Positions 18,940-28,168 of a stretch of 64,000 nucleotides of DNA are shown here, piece after piece. The first letter of the stretch is position 1; the number at the start of each line of letters is the position of its first letter. The notes under the pieces are model-generated. The model searched no databases. It was not told the origin of the DNA and saw only the letters and a list, made by a program, of their open reading frames with translations. A program made the translations under genes and the position numbers. This stretch comes from Peribacillus sp. Bi96. GTDB lineage: Bacteria; Bacillota; Bacilli; Bacillales; DSM-1321. The stretch lies in assembly GCF_918698115.1 (NCBI RefSeq), contig NZ_CAKKLV010000002.1:372001-436000 (forward strand). Direction: 5' to 3'.

Positions 18940-20079
18940 TTAATATAGAGCTGATTTTGCGAGCAATGTGATAGTCGCATCATCCATCGGAGGATTATGA
19001 AGTCCTGCACGCACATCTCTATAGAAGCGTTGCAGTGGATTTTTCCGTTGTAAGCTTTTTGCTCCAACAACTCTCATCGCTTTATCGACAATCGAAATCG
19101 ATTTATTGACGACAGAATATTTGACCGCACCCAATTGTTTTGATAGTTCTTCATGATCTTCGGGGTGTTGCTCCCATTTTTCAGCAACAGAGTAGAGAAA
19201 ATGGTGTGCCTCGTTCAATTCAAGTTCCATTTCCCCAATTGTTCTTTGGACATTCGGAAGATCTCTGATCGGTCCCGGTAAACTATTGGGAGAATAGGTC
19301 TTTGCAAATTCCACAGCATAATTTCTGGCAGCCACAGCAATTCCCAAGTAGCAAGCAGGAATATGTAGCAGCCACGCTTCAGGCTTTCTTTTTTGACCAT
19401 TGCTTTTCATGACAAAATACTTTTCAGGCACGCTGACATCATTTAACACTAAGTCATGACTTCCTGTTCCCTGCATGGAAATCATATCCCAAGTTTCTTC
19501 TATACTGACCCCCAATACATCACGATGAACTAAAAAGGTGCCTTGCTGTTCATCTTCGGGTACCCATGCGGTTACAAGAAAAATATCAAGGACGGGAGAG
19601 AGTGTAGTGAACGTCTTTCTCCCATTCAAACACCATTGTTCCCCTTTTTTGATTGCAATCGTTTCCGGACGGCCTCCACGCGTCGGGCTTCCAGTACCCG
19701 CCTCTGATGCTGCCGTGTTGATGAGAGCGCCTTTCGATACGTGATCAAACAATTCATCCATGACCTCTTTTTCCCAAGGTCTTTTTTCAGTTAAGCATAA
19801 TACCGTTCCGACATGCCAGCCTATTCCCAAAGCAGTTGGTCCGCAATGCTGAGCTATTTTTTCTTGGCATAGGAGGAAATCATATAAGGAACCACCGTAC
19901 CCCCCATCCTCTTTTGCTAACGTTAATTTAGGGTATCCAAATTCCTTTAACTCCTGAATGTTTTCAAAGGGAAAACCATTCGACTCATCCAGTGCTTCAG
20001 ATCGACCGGAAAAGGACTGAATCGCTTCCTCTAATTTTTGTATATATTCTTTTTGCTTCTGTGTTTGAAAAAAAGACAT
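18940..20079 (-). CDS. Acyl-CoA dehydrogenase family protein
   Basis: This 379-residue flavoenzyme has the three-part acyl-CoA dehydrogenase fold: N-terminal helices, a middle beta domain (INTAASEAGTGSPTRGG, then the conserved Trp-containing WDMISMQGTGSHDLVL) and C-terminal helices. The ending RDVRAGLHNPPMDDATI is characteristic of a Bacillus subgroup of unknown substrate. The usual catalytic glutamate motif of short-chain dehydrogenases is not obvious, so it may be a monooxygenase-like or desulfurisation-type member. The start is ATG 20079 behind AAGGGATGATCTTC; upstream in-frame codons lack a site. It lies 116 bases after the GTPase gene on the same strand. Confidence 0.82.
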   Translation of the reverse strand: MSFFQTQKQKEYIQKLEEAIQSFSGRSEALDESNGFPFENIQELKEFGYPKLTLAKEDGGYGGSLYDFLLCQEKIAQHCGPTALGIGWHVGTVLCLTEKRPWEKEVMDELFDHVSKGALINTAASEAGTGSPTRGGRPETIAIKKGEQWCLNGRKTFTTLSPVLDIFLVTAWVPEDEQQGTFLVHRDVLGVSIEETWDMISMQGTGSHDLVLNDVSVPEKYFVMKSNGQKRKPEAWLLHIPACYLGIAVAARNYAVEFAKTYSPNSLPGPIRDLPNVQRTIGEMELELNEAHHFLYSVAEKWEQHPEDHEELSKQLGAVKYSVVNKSISIVDKAMRVVGAKSLQRKNPLQRFYRDVRAGLHNPPMDDATITLLAKSALY

Positions 20080-20195
20080 GAAGATCATCCCTTCTGTAAT
20101 AAACAATATTCCCGACCCATCTAGCAGCAAAAACAGTGCCCGCTAGAACTCCCCTTTATCATATCACTTTAGTGGAGTTTATGGTTTGAAACTGC

Positions 20196-21446
20196 TTATT
20201 CAGATTCATTGTCTTCATTTTTATACGCTTTGTTGGCGTTCTTATAAGCTGCCTTCGCCTGATCCATATCTTTGTTTTCAATAAAATAAGCGATCGCAGC
20301 CTGACCAATTCCATACGTGACCGCGCCGGCTACAGCCCCTGAAACGACTAGACCAGCTCCTGGAATGAATCGGACTGCTGCCCTGACACCTTCCCTGACA
20401 AGGAGACCGATACCAACATTGATCCCTAATGCTGTAATGAATTCACTCGCCGTTTTAGTATTAATGTCCTTATCCGCGATAAAACCAATGACCACAATCA
20501 TCAACCCTTGAATGCCTGTCAATATGGGAAAATCGGCGAAAGGAATGGGCTCTGCACCAATTAAGCCGGCGATGGCCGTAAACGTTCCCACGATCGTCCG
20601 CGCAAATTTCCTTTTAACGAATTGGCTTTGTATCGCTTTGGCCGTCTTCAGTTTCGCTTCACTGGGTAAGGCCTCGATTAAGTAATCAGATAGCAAATCG
20701 ATGTTCCAACGCATATCGTATTCAATATTTCCATTTTCATCAAAATCAATATATGAACAAATGGGAATGATGTTCAATAGTGGGATGTCACTTTCGTTAA
20801 AGCGCTTGGACATCAACGCGATGGCTTCATCAATATTCTGTTTTTTCTTAGGATTGGCATCAAAAGGCGCTTGTTTATAATGTGGCGGATCTAATTCATC
20901 CACTTGGGTGACTACACAGATAACGGGTACTTCATAATGGTGTATCTCTTTAACGATCTTGCGCAGCTTGTTCAACTCTTGTAAATCCTCTTCAATCCGT
21001 GAATCCGTTTCTTTTGCTTTAATCAGGAAAAGAAACACGTCAGGCTGTTCTTCGGTAACCGCTTTTATCAATTCATCCATCGGTGTTTCTTCTTCAAATT
21101 CTTCCGTCGGAGCTTCACTTTCCCCCAATCCGCGGGAATCCAAAAGACGTATTTTGGGCTCTGCATCACTGGGGTACCAAAGCCATTTACCCTTACCTGT
21201 TCCAGCTTTTACGGAACTGACATATTGCCGTTCCTGGCCAAACATCGCATTAATCAGTGATGACTTTCCGGACCCGCGCCTCCCGACCAGAGCAATTCGT
21301 GGTTCCCTTGCATCTACTGTCATCGTTTTAAGCTTCAAGAGCTGGTCGAGCATTTTGTTCTTTTTCGATTGTGAAATTGGCAGCTTATCTACCTGACCTT
21401 TAATGAAAGCGAATATGCTTCCCATTTCATCGTGTTTTCCTACCAC
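20196..21446 (-). CDS. Dynamin/Era-like GTPase with C-terminal DUF697-type membrane domain
   Basis: This 416-residue protein has a P-loop GRRGSGKSS (residues 55-63), G3 DSRG (103-106) and G4 TQVD (180-183), i.e. a TrmE/Era-type GTPase domain up to about residue 240. A glycine- and alanine-rich hydrophobic part (about 275-395) follows, resembling DUF697 proteins that bind or enter the membrane. A charged C-terminal tail (KNANKAYKNEDNESE) ends it. The start is GTG 21446 with AGGGGG eight bases upstream. The function is unknown; relatives sit near stress or membrane-remodelling genes. Neighbours give no further clue. Confidence 0.8.
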   Translation of the reverse strand: MVGKHDEMGSIFAFIKGQVDKLPISQSKKNKMLDQLLKLKTMTVDAREPRIALVGRRGSGKSSLINAMFGQERQYVSSVKAGTGKGKWLWYPSDAEPKIRLLDSRGLGESEAPTEEFEEETPMDELIKAVTEEQPDVFLFLIKAKETDSRIEEDLQELNKLRKIVKEIHHYEVPVICVVTQVDELDPPHYKQAPFDANPKKKQNIDEAIALMSKRFNESDIPLLNIIPICSYIDFDENGNIEYDMRWNIDLLSDYLIEALPSEAKLKTAKAIQSQFVKRKFARTIVGTFTAIAGLIGAEPIPFADFPILTGIQGLMIVVIGFIADKDINTKTASEFITALGINVGIGLLVREGVRAAVRFIPGAGLVVSGAVAGAVTYGIGQAAIAYFIENKDMDQAKAAYKNANKAYKNEDNESE

Positions 21447-21565
21447 CGTGCATTCCCCCTTGTTTTGAAGTGTTTTTATGTAACATTTACCCTTGAACGA
21501 TTCAAGTTAAGCACGTTACTTGAATCTTCCTCACAAGCATAAGGGGTACCATTTCTGATAATGAT

Positions 21566-22318
21566 TTAAGACTTTTCTTTTAGGAACATTACGACACTGG
21601 CCATGTATTTTTGGATTTCCTGTACTTGAAAAGCAGCGGAATCCGCAATCTGTTTGTAATGATGCTGACCTTCATCGGTAATTCGTAAATAACGTTTTGT
21701 TCGTTTTTCACTTTCCCATCTGCCAACCAGAAGTCCGTTCTCTTCCATCTCGTGAGAAAGATCGTATAAATACCCGTTAGAAGCAATCCAGCCGAATTGA
21801 TTTTTAAGCAAATCGCCAATTTCCCCCATGTAAATGGGCTTTTTAGTAAAAGCCGCTTTTAATGTGACATAACGGACAAGGTCCTTCACCGATATTATTT
21901 TCGAGAAATACGACCTATATTCTTCTGGAAGTTCTTTAAGTACGGGAGGATTTTCACCCGAACCCCTCAAATCGAACATGAAGCGGTCAATGACCTTTTT
22001 CACTTCTGAAAACCTTTCCAGGAAATGCTCTTGGTACCATACATAAAGCTCGTTTCCTTTTTCCGTTATTTGATAATAATTTCTTCCCTTACTTGTGTAT
22101 AATGATAAATGGTTGGATTCGACAAGCGTATTAGATATTTTACATAGATAGTCATAGCTATGCACTTTTCCAGTAAACGTATTTTTCAGGTCCTGATGAA
22201 TCGCCCTTGGATAATTCGCTTTTATTCTCAAAGAATGAAGTAAAAAAATCGTTAAAAATTCTCGTTGACTTAACCCAACCGATTCTACCGTTGTCGATAA
22301 TTTTTCCCCTTTCTTCAC
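21566..22318 (-). CDS. Tandem winged-helix transcriptional regulator (PadR-like)
   Basis: The protein (about 250 residues) appears to hold two winged-helix units. The first (about 15-90) ends with YYQITEKGNELYVWY. The second (about 140-225) has IGDLLKNQFGWIASNGYLYDLSHEMEENG and ends with RYLRITDEGQHHY. Each resembles the PadR effector layout of a helix-turn-helix followed by a wing and a helix. The start is GTG 22318, eight bases after AAGGAGG; a TTG two codons upstream is too close to that site. The target is unknown; the GTPase gene lies 119 bases downstream on the same strand. Confidence 0.65.
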   Translation of the reverse strand: MKKGEKLSTTVESVGLSQREFLTIFLLHSLRIKANYPRAIHQDLKNTFTGKVHSYDYLCKISNTLVESNHLSLYTSKGRNYYQITEKGNELYVWYQEHFLERFSEVKKVIDRFMFDLRGSGENPPVLKELPEEYRSYFSKIISVKDLVRYVTLKAAFTKKPIYMGEIGDLLKNQFGWIASNGYLYDLSHEMEENGLLVGRWESEKRTKRYLRITDEGQHHYKQIADSAAFQVQEIQKYMASVVMFLKEKS

Positions 22319-22523
22319 TGTCAAAACCTCCTTGATATCCTGTTATATGACTCATCCATTAAATATTTCTTCCTTCTCCCTTATTATCCTGTGCTGCCAC
22401 ATATTAGTAAAGTGTTTAATCCGTAATTACCTAGTACTTATTTTTGCGGATTTACTCCATTTTAGGATAAGTGTATTCAGAATATTCTGTCGAGGTTTAT
22501 TATGGAATAGTCTTAACCAAAAA

Positions 22524-22557
22524 AAAAGAAACAGCCCATGATTAGGCCATTCCTTTT
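22524..22557 (-). terminator. Terminator of map
   Basis: On the minus strand AGGAATGGCC pairs with GGCTGTTTCT (with G-U pairs) and is followed by eight or more T residues, shortly after the map stop codon. Confidence 0.65.
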
Positions 22558-22563
22558 TATTGA

Positions 22564-23310
22564 TTACTGTTCCGTTAATATGATTGGATCTTCTTTTGTA
22601 ATGACGAGAGTATGTTCATATTGAGCCGAAAACTTTCCATCTGCCGTTCTTGCCGTCCAGCCATCTTGGTCCATCTTCATATGCCATGTTCCTGCATTCA
22701 ACATGGGTTCAATCGTGATGACCATTCCTTCTTTTAGTCGTGCACCTTTACCTGGTTTCCCATAATGAAGCACTGTTGGGTCTTCGTGCATGGTTTTCCC
22801 GATTCCGTGTCCTGTGAAATCGCGGACGACAGAAAATTTTTCACCTTCAGCATAGGATTGAATGGCATGACCTATGTCTCCGAGACGATTTCCTGCCCGT
22901 GCCACTTCGATGCCTCTATAGAGGGCATTCTTGGTAACATCCATCAATCGCTGGGCTTCTTCTGAAACCTCACCAACTGCATATGTCCAAGCAGAATCCG
23001 CCAAACCGCCGTTAAGATTCACGACCATATCAACCGTTACGATATCGCCCTCTTTTAGAGCTTTCTTTTGCGGGAAGCCATGGCATATTACATCATTCAC
23101 TGATGCGCACGTTGCATATTTGTAGCCATTATAGCCTTTTTGTTCCGGCGTTGCACCATGCTCTGCAAGATACTTGTCGACAAACTCTTCAATTTCCCAA
23201 GTCGTAATGCCCGGTTTGATCATTTTAGCGATTTCTCTATGCGTCGCAGCAAGAAGCTTGCCAGCTTCATGCATCAAATGTATTTCTCGTTCACTTTTTA
23301 TTGTAATCAT
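22564..23310 (-). CDS. map: Methionine aminopeptidase, type I
   Basis: This 248-residue cytosolic metalloenzyme removes the initiator methionine from new proteins. The metal ligands are visible in order: Asp in VTVDMVVNLNGGLADS (two aspartates), His in GHGIGKTMHEDP, Glu in TIEPML and Glu in QYEHTLVIT. The length is that of a bare type I catalytic domain without a zinc-finger extension. In Bacillus a main map sits in the ribosomal-protein cluster; this isolated gene is more like the second copy (YflG type). ATG 23310 is the conserved start (MITIKSEREI). Confidence 0.93.
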   Translation of the reverse strand: MITIKSEREIHLMHEAGKLLAATHREIAKMIKPGITTWEIEEFVDKYLAEHGATPEQKGYNGYKYATCASVNDVICHGFPQKKALKEGDIVTVDMVVNLNGGLADSAWTYAVGEVSEEAQRLMDVTKNALYRGIEVARAGNRLGDIGHAIQSYAEGEKFSVVRDFTGHGIGKTMHEDPTVLHYGKPGKGARLKEGMVITIEPMLNAGTWHMKMDQDGWTARTADGKFSAQYEHTLVITKEDPIILTEQ

Positions 23311-23605
23311 TTAAAATCCTCTTTCGTTTAATATCTTTTCTGATTGAGACTCCTTTTTTATCATATGCCTTTTTTTATATAAAAAGCAACCAAAAACCCG
23401 GTTAAAATCACAGGGTTAATAAATTGATCCTTTCCTTATCCATAATCATCTGATGACAAACAAAATAATTTGATGGCTAATACTTCTTCAGATCGTCTCC
23501 CGTGACTGGGGTTGTTAGCTCTGACTTAGGTTATGGCTTGATTATTATCAATCATGACCAAGACTCTCCCTGAGGAAAACCAGACGTAAATAAAAGGTGG
23601 ATAGC

Positions 23606-23746
23606 ATGTTTCGGAAGCTCTTGCTGGACAAACTCGTCATCTTACACGCCATTGGATTAGTGATTACGGTCATTGTACTAAACATTCAAATCTCTTTTTT
23701 TATAAAAAACATAGGTGACGACCAAAAGTGTAAGAATCAATATTAG
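23606..23746 (+). CDS. Possible 46-residue membrane peptide
   Basis: A short frame starts at ATG 23606 with a good site (AAAGGTGG, five bases upstream). It encodes a charged head (MFRKLLLDKLVIL) followed by one hydrophobic segment (AIGLVITVIVLNI) and a polar tail. Its end overlaps the 3' end of the convergent ABC permease gene. It may be a real small protein, the start of a lost gene, or chance. No family recognised. Confidence 0.3.
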   Translation: MFRKLLLDKLVILHAIGLVITVIVLNIQISFFIKNIGDDQKCKNQY

Positions 23747-24475
23747 TGAAATGACTACAAATAATACATCCAAACCGCCGCCATACATTACATTTTTCGC
23801 TTCAAAATATTTAAATGGTGTAAAATACCTTAAGCCTTCAATGTTCTCATTCAAATCAATAACGATTGATAACATATACGTTAGTAAAAGGATTCCAGCC
23901 GCTACTGATGCAGCCGACTTTGGCTTCTTTTTTACAGCAGCAAGTGCGCTGCCGATGACCATAAACAAGACCTGTAAAAAGAGCATTGCCGCCATTAATA
24001 TCGCTATTTCACTATTAACCGCCTCTCCATCGCTGTATTTCCCTAACAGAATAATGGACGAAAGGAATGTTGCGAGATTAAAGATTATGATATTAGTGAA
24101 AGCGGCCAATAGCTTAGTTGTAATGACTTTACTTCTAGATACTGGTTTGACGAATAAAAACTCGGATGTTTTATCCCTTTCTTCTTTTGCAATAATGGTC
24201 GCTCCAAGCATTACCGCATGAATGGTTGCCATTAATAATAAATAGAGAAAAAGCATTCCATAGTAACCGCTGGCCTTCGTTAAATCTAAATCACTGAAAC
24301 CCAATACAGCCCGCAACGATTTTGGAATATCTGCGATCAAATCATTTATCGATTGCCCCGATGACGAATATGCTTCATATTTAGTCATTCCTGATATCAC
24401 CATAAGGAAGACACCGATGCTCCAAAATATGAGCGATTTTCGATGATACTTCATTTCTTTTAAAAATATATTCAT
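23678..24475 (-). CDS. ABC-2 type transporter permease
   Basis: This 265-residue membrane protein has six hydrophobic segments (about 18-38, 68-95, 108-135, 142-165, 175-195 and 235-258) and the ABC-2 motif EERDKTSEFLFVKPVSR. The start is ATG 24475 behind GGAGGGG; the longer reading upstream has no site. It is the last gene of a TetR-ATPase-permease-permease operon. It is homologous to the gene just upstream (both contain K/EFLF-KP and YFTPFKYFEAKNVMY-type endings), which suggests an old duplication. Together they probably form a heterodimeric exporter channel; substrate unknown. Confidence 0.85.
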   Translation of the reverse strand: MNIFLKEMKYHRKSLIFWSIGVFLMVISGMTKYEAYSSSGQSINDLIADIPKSLRAVLGFSDLDLTKASGYYGMLFLYLLLMATIHAVMLGATIIAKEERDKTSEFLFVKPVSRSKVITTKLLAAFTNIIIFNLATFLSSIILLGKYSDGEAVNSEIAILMAAMLFLQVLFMVIGSALAAVKKKPKSAASVAAGILLLTYMLSIVIDLNENIEGLRYFTPFKYFEAKNVMYGGGLDVLFVVISLILILTLLVVTYVFYKKRDLNV

Positions 24476-24520
24476 GACCCAACCCCTCCATTTAGTGTTC
24501 CACAAGTAAAGCAAGCACTC

Positions 24521-25318
24521 TTAAACAGCATGTATATCCTTCTTGTTATAGACGACATAACTAGCTGCTATGGCAAGAAGGATAATAACTGCACCAACAA
24601 TCAAAAATGTTGCTTCATAGCTGGAATGTTTAATGATATAGGCCGCGTCGAAATATTTAAACGGCGAAATATAACGTTTCACTTCATCACCTGTCGTATC
24701 ACTGAACATTCCCACAAAGTAGAAAACAAAGACAGTGGCAAGCGAGACGGTCAGCACGGATTTGATTCTTTGGACAATAACAGAAATGATGATCCCAAAG
24801 GCTAAGAATAGGAGTTGTATGAAAAAAATTGTAAGCGACAGCAAAAAGAAAATTTTCAAGCTAAAATCATCTGTCTTGACTTGTAATGCCACAAAGCTAG
24901 CTGCCGCAAAATAAACGACATTCGTCATGACAATCGAAACAAAAGCTGCCAATAACTTGGCTGTCAAAATTTTATTACGGGTAAAAGGCTTCGTTAACAA
25001 AAAGTCCGCAGTTTTTGCAAGGACTTCCTTGCTGACAATGGAAGTGCCTAGATTCATAGCCTGGATTGCTGCACAAAGAGTAATAAACGATAATGGGAAG
25101 CTATAGAATCCTAAAATAGTAAAGAAATTTTCTTGATTAAACCCGAGTGCGTTTCTTAACGCCTCTGGATAATTTTCCAATATTCTTTTAAAATCCTCTG
25201 CATCCTCAGCAAATGAAGAATACATCGACATGAAAATAACGATGATCGCAATTAACGATAGCGACCATATGATCGTAGACTTTCGATAAGCCTTCAATTC
25301 ATGCATAAAGATATTCAT
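24521..25318 (-). CDS. ABC-2 type transporter permease
   Basis: This 265-residue protein has the same layout as its downstream paralogue: a short cytoplasmic start (MNIFMHELKAYRKS), six hydrophobic helices and the cytoplasmic motif VSKEVLAKTADFLLTKPFTRNK between helices 2 and 3. The C-terminal YISPFKYFDAAYII is the counterpart of YFTPFKYFEAKNVM. It starts six bases after the end of the ATPase gene and ends 45 bases before the next permease, so the three are cotranscribed. A bacitracin- or lipid-type exporter is plausible but not shown. Confidence 0.85.
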   Translation of the reverse strand: MNIFMHELKAYRKSTIIWSLSLIAIIVIFMSMYSSFAEDAEDFKRILENYPEALRNALGFNQENFFTILGFYSFPLSFITLCAAIQAMNLGTSIVSKEVLAKTADFLLTKPFTRNKILTAKLLAAFVSIVMTNVVYFAAASFVALQVKTDDFSLKIFFLLSLTIFFIQLLFLAFGIIISVIVQRIKSVLTVSLATVFVFYFVGMFSDTTGDEVKRYISPFKYFDAAYIIKHSSYEATFLIVGAVIILLAIAASYVVYNKKDIHAV

Positions 25319-25324
25319 GGTTTC

Positions 25325-26209
25325 CTAGGCCTCCTTTTCGTAATAATGCATAAAGATCTCCTCAAGGTCTGGCTCTTCGATCCACAGGTTCGCGATATCG
25401 ATTTCCGCGATTTTTTTCATCACCGTATTGATATTACCTCTAAATAAAAAGCTGATTACGTTATTGTTAACCTCTAATTTATTAACCCCGCCGATTTGGA
25501 AATAATCCTTGTCTAGAGCATATTTCGTCTCAATTTTAAACTTTTTATAGTTGTTCTCCTGTAACGTACTAATCTTTTCTACCGTTATGATTTTACCTTC
25601 TTTAATGATGGCAACTCGATTACATAATCTTTGAACCTCGCTAAGGATGTGTGACGAAAATAGGATCGTTGCACCTTTTTTATTCTCTTCCTCTAATAGT
25701 TCAAAGAACTTTTGCTGCATTAATGGGTCAAGCCCGCTCGTGGGTTCATCCAAAATAATAAGTTTAGGTTCATGGAGAAGCCCTTGAACAATCCCGACCT
25801 TTTTCTTGTTTCCTAAGGAAAGGTCATCAATTTTTTTATTGAGATCCAAGTCCATAATTTCCGCTAAATCTTTGATTCTCTTACTACAATCCTTTTTATA
25901 AAAACTGGCTGAGTATTTTAAAAGTTCCTTTACTTTCATATTGTCATAGTAAAAGACTTCTGATGGTAAATAGCCAATTTCCTTTTTTATTTCTGGAGCA
26001 AATCGAATACAGTCTTTCCCAAAAATCGTGGCGCTGCCGCTCGTTGGGTAAATGAGCGATAATAATGTACGAATCGTTGTCGACTTCCCTGCACCATTCG
26101 GTCCAATAAACCCGAAAATTTCACCCTGTTCAACATTAAAACTAATATCGGATATTCCTCTAGATTTGCCGTAAGTTTTGGTTAGATTTTTAATTTCTAT
26201 TACGTTCAT
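25325..26209 (-). CDS. ABC transporter ATP-binding protein
   Basis: This 294-residue cytosolic ATPase has Walker A GPNGAGKST (about 36-44), signature LSLGNKKKVG (about 133), Walker B LIILDEPTSGLDP and the H-loop SSHILSE. After about residue 215 there is an extra C-terminal domain typical of the BcrA/YxlF group. The degenerate signature (LSLGNKKK instead of LSGGQ) is normal for this group. It powers the two permeases encoded directly downstream. Confidence 0.9.
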   Translation of the reverse strand: MNVIEIKNLTKTYGKSRGISDISFNVEQGEIFGFIGPNGAGKSTTIRTLLSLIYPTSGSATIFGKDCIRFAPEIKKEIGYLPSEVFYYDNMKVKELLKYSASFYKKDCSKRIKDLAEIMDLDLNKKIDDLSLGNKKKVGIVQGLLHEPKLIILDEPTSGLDPLMQQKFFELLEEENKKGATILFSSHILSEVQRLCNRVAIIKEGKIITVEKISTLQENNYKKFKIETKYALDKDYFQIGGVNKLEVNNNVISFLFRGNINTVMKKIAEIDIANLWIEEPDLEEIFMHYYEKEA

Positions 26210-26276
26210 TTATCATACCTCCCTTTTTCTCCTCAGTACGCGGAATTACTAATTTTATATATGATTGATCACTGCC

Positions 26277-26900
26277 TTATTCGTACAAAGAATCCCTTAG
26301 TATTTCCAAGTATTCTTCCATTTCTGCCATTGTCTCATCGCTAGCGATTTGCTCCAGGGATAGGGACAATGCTTTTTCTTGCATTTGATACGCGAATCCT
26401 TCCACTGTCCAATTAATAATGTTAATCGCCTTTTTACTATCAATCCCTTTTTTAAATTTAGAAAGATCAATATCGGAAAATAATTTATTAAAGGAGCTTT
26501 CAAACAATTCCTTACCCCTGCTGTTAATGTCAATTTTCACTGTAGGGGAGGAGTCTTTATAGATTGACTTAACGAAATTTAGCATTTCAGGATAAATTTT
26601 ATATATTTCAATTTTCAGCAATGCGATTTGCCGATAGCGGACAAAAATGTCTTTTTCCTCCCAATTTATATTTTCCATAATTTTTTCCATTAAAATATCG
26701 ATCATATGTTCATACAAGAATAAATATAATTGCTTTTTATTCTGAAAATAATGAAATAATAACCCCTTTGATATTCCTGCTTCCTTGACGATTTCATTGG
26801 TGGATGCATTGTCATATCCCTTCTGGGCAAATTCCTTTATCGCAGCATTTATTATACGGTCTTGTTTTTCCTTATCCATGTTTAAAAATTTTGAAAACAT
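26277..26900 (-). CDS. TetR family repressor of the adjacent ABC exporter
   Basis: This 207-residue regulator has an N-terminal TetR helix-turn-helix (residues about 10-55: IINAAIKEFAQKGYDNAST...AGISKGLLFHYFQNKK) and an all-helical ligand domain. The start is ATG 26900 behind AGAGGG; an in-frame GTG/ATG further upstream would run into the operator region. It is the first gene of the exporter operon, 67 bases before the ATPase gene. Two similar palindromes (26938-26954 and 26970-26988) lie upstream, so it most likely represses its own operon. Confidence 0.87.
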   Translation of the reverse strand: MFSKFLNMDKEKQDRIINAAIKEFAQKGYDNASTNEIVKEAGISKGLLFHYFQNKKQLYLFLYEHMIDILMEKIMENINWEEKDIFVRYRQIALLKIEIYKIYPEMLNFVKSIYKDSSPTVKIDINSRGKELFESSFNKLFSDIDLSKFKKGIDSKKAINIINWTVEGFAYQMQEKALSLSLEQIASDETMAEMEEYLEILRDSLYE

Positions 26901-26937
26901 AGGGGGAGCCCTCTTTTCTTTCATTCTAATTTTACGG

Positions 26938-26988
26938 TTGACCACATTAGTCAATCAAATTGTACTGCCATTGACCTCTATGGTCAAT
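26938..26988. promoter_or_regulatory. Twin palindromic operators upstream of the tetR gene
   Basis: Two half-similar palindromes, TTGACCACATTAGTCAA (26938-26954) and TTGACCTCTATGGTCAA (26971-26987, perfect TTGACC/GGTCAA), lie 33 bases apart, three helical turns. This is the usual place and form of TetR autoregulatory sites. Confidence 0.65.
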
Positions 26989-27271
26989 ATTGTTCAAGCT
27001 ATATTTTTTACAAAAAAATGAAATTGAATGTTTACTCAAATTTTCACGATTAACCTTGATAACGGACAAAGAAAGAGCCTGTTTTGAAAATGTTTCTAAT
27101 CAAAAACACGCTCTACATATATTCGTTTGAATCGTTCTTTTTGATAAGACCACCACCAAAGTTGGGTACTGTAAAGAATAAACACCTATTTTTATACACA
27201 TCAAAAAAGGGCCTAACAAATTAACAGTTCTTCTGAAATTAATAAAAAGATGGTTGCACTGAAAATTTCAT
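26989..27271 (-). terminator. Gap holding the cdaS terminator
   Basis: On the minus strand a long stem (AGAGCGTGTTTT / AAAACAGGCTCT, positions 27073-27114) followed by TTCTTT probably ends the cdaS transcript. Nothing else is visible in the remaining bases. Confidence 0.5.
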
Positions 27272-27898
27272 TTATAGAGACCCATGATTAGTAATTGGGT
27301 ACAGGTTCCCGTTTAAGGCAAATGAAACTCTGCCTGTTTCCTCAGATACAACCATTACAAGCGCATCACTTCGTTCAGTTAAACCTAAAGCAGCGCGATG
27401 GCGTGTTCCAAGCTTTTTGCCGCCTGATGATCTATCTGAAAGTGGAAGGACATTTGCTGCTGAATTTATCTGATTAAGACTAACCAGGACAGCACCATCA
27501 TGAAGCGGATTTCCAGGAAAGAAAATTGATTCCAATAAAGAATGGGTTAACTCTGCTCTGATTGGAATACCTGGTTGAATCAAAGATTCAAGAGAATCCT
27601 CCCGTTGAATCACAATTAATCCACCATGTCTCAAATTCGACATATTTTGTACGCCAATTGTTAATTCCGGATATTTGTCAGTAAAAGGAGACAAATAACA
27701 GTTTAAATAAAAGGTTGCAGCTTTCATATCAATGTTTACAAAATTTTCTTTAATTTTCTCGAAATTTCCGAGGAGACAATAGTTTTCATCATCCATTGCT
27801 TCTAAATTATTTTGTAAAGCCATTATTACTTGGCGAATATCTTCTTTTAAAATTTGTTTCATTGGTGAAAAGTCGCAATTGGCATTATTCACAGCCAT
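27272..27898 (-). CDS. cdaS: Diadenylate cyclase, sporulation type
   Basis: This 208-residue enzyme joins two ATP molecules to c-di-AMP. The DisA_N/DAC domain follows an N-terminal helical stretch (about 1-70), which in B. subtilis CdaS is autoinhibitory. The catalytic motifs are intact: DGA at 134-136 (LHDGAVLV) and RHR at 166-168 (GTRHRAALGL). There is no transmembrane part and no YbbR domain, which excludes CdaA, and the length excludes DisA. CdaS is made in the forespore under sigma-G in B. subtilis; I could not confirm a sigma-G promoter here. The start at 27898 gives MAVNNANCDF behind AAGGGAGG. Confidence 0.92.
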   Translation of the reverse strand: MAVNNANCDFSPMKQILKEDIRQVIMALQNNLEAMDDENYCLLGNFEKIKENFVNIDMKAATFYLNCYLSPFTDKYPELTIGVQNMSNLRHGGLIVIQREDSLESLIQPGIPIRAELTHSLLESIFFPGNPLHDGAVLVSLNQINSAANVLPLSDRSSGGKKLGTRHRAALGLTERSDALVMVVSEETGRVSFALNGNLYPITNHGSL

Positions 27899-28168
27899 GT
27901 ACCTCCCTTTTCTTCTAAATGAATTTGCCTCAAAAGTTCAGTTAATAAGGCTTGTTAAATATTTATTAATGTACTTAAAGTTTGTCTTCACGGGAATTAT
28001 TTATTCATTATGGAATAAGCATGTTAAACAAAAGTAGTTTTCCATTCTTCTTTCATCTTTAACACCATCAATAATTGCTACATTTTATAATGTCATATGG
28101 GGCAAACTAAAGCCTAAAACATGTTAGAAGGTAGTTGGAAGATATTTTATAATTTGAGGTGGTATAAA

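Noticed and set aside
27272..27898. CdaA or DisA identity for the diadenylate cyclase
   Set aside because: CdaA would have N-terminal membrane helices and DisA a long C-terminal DNA-binding part; neither is present.
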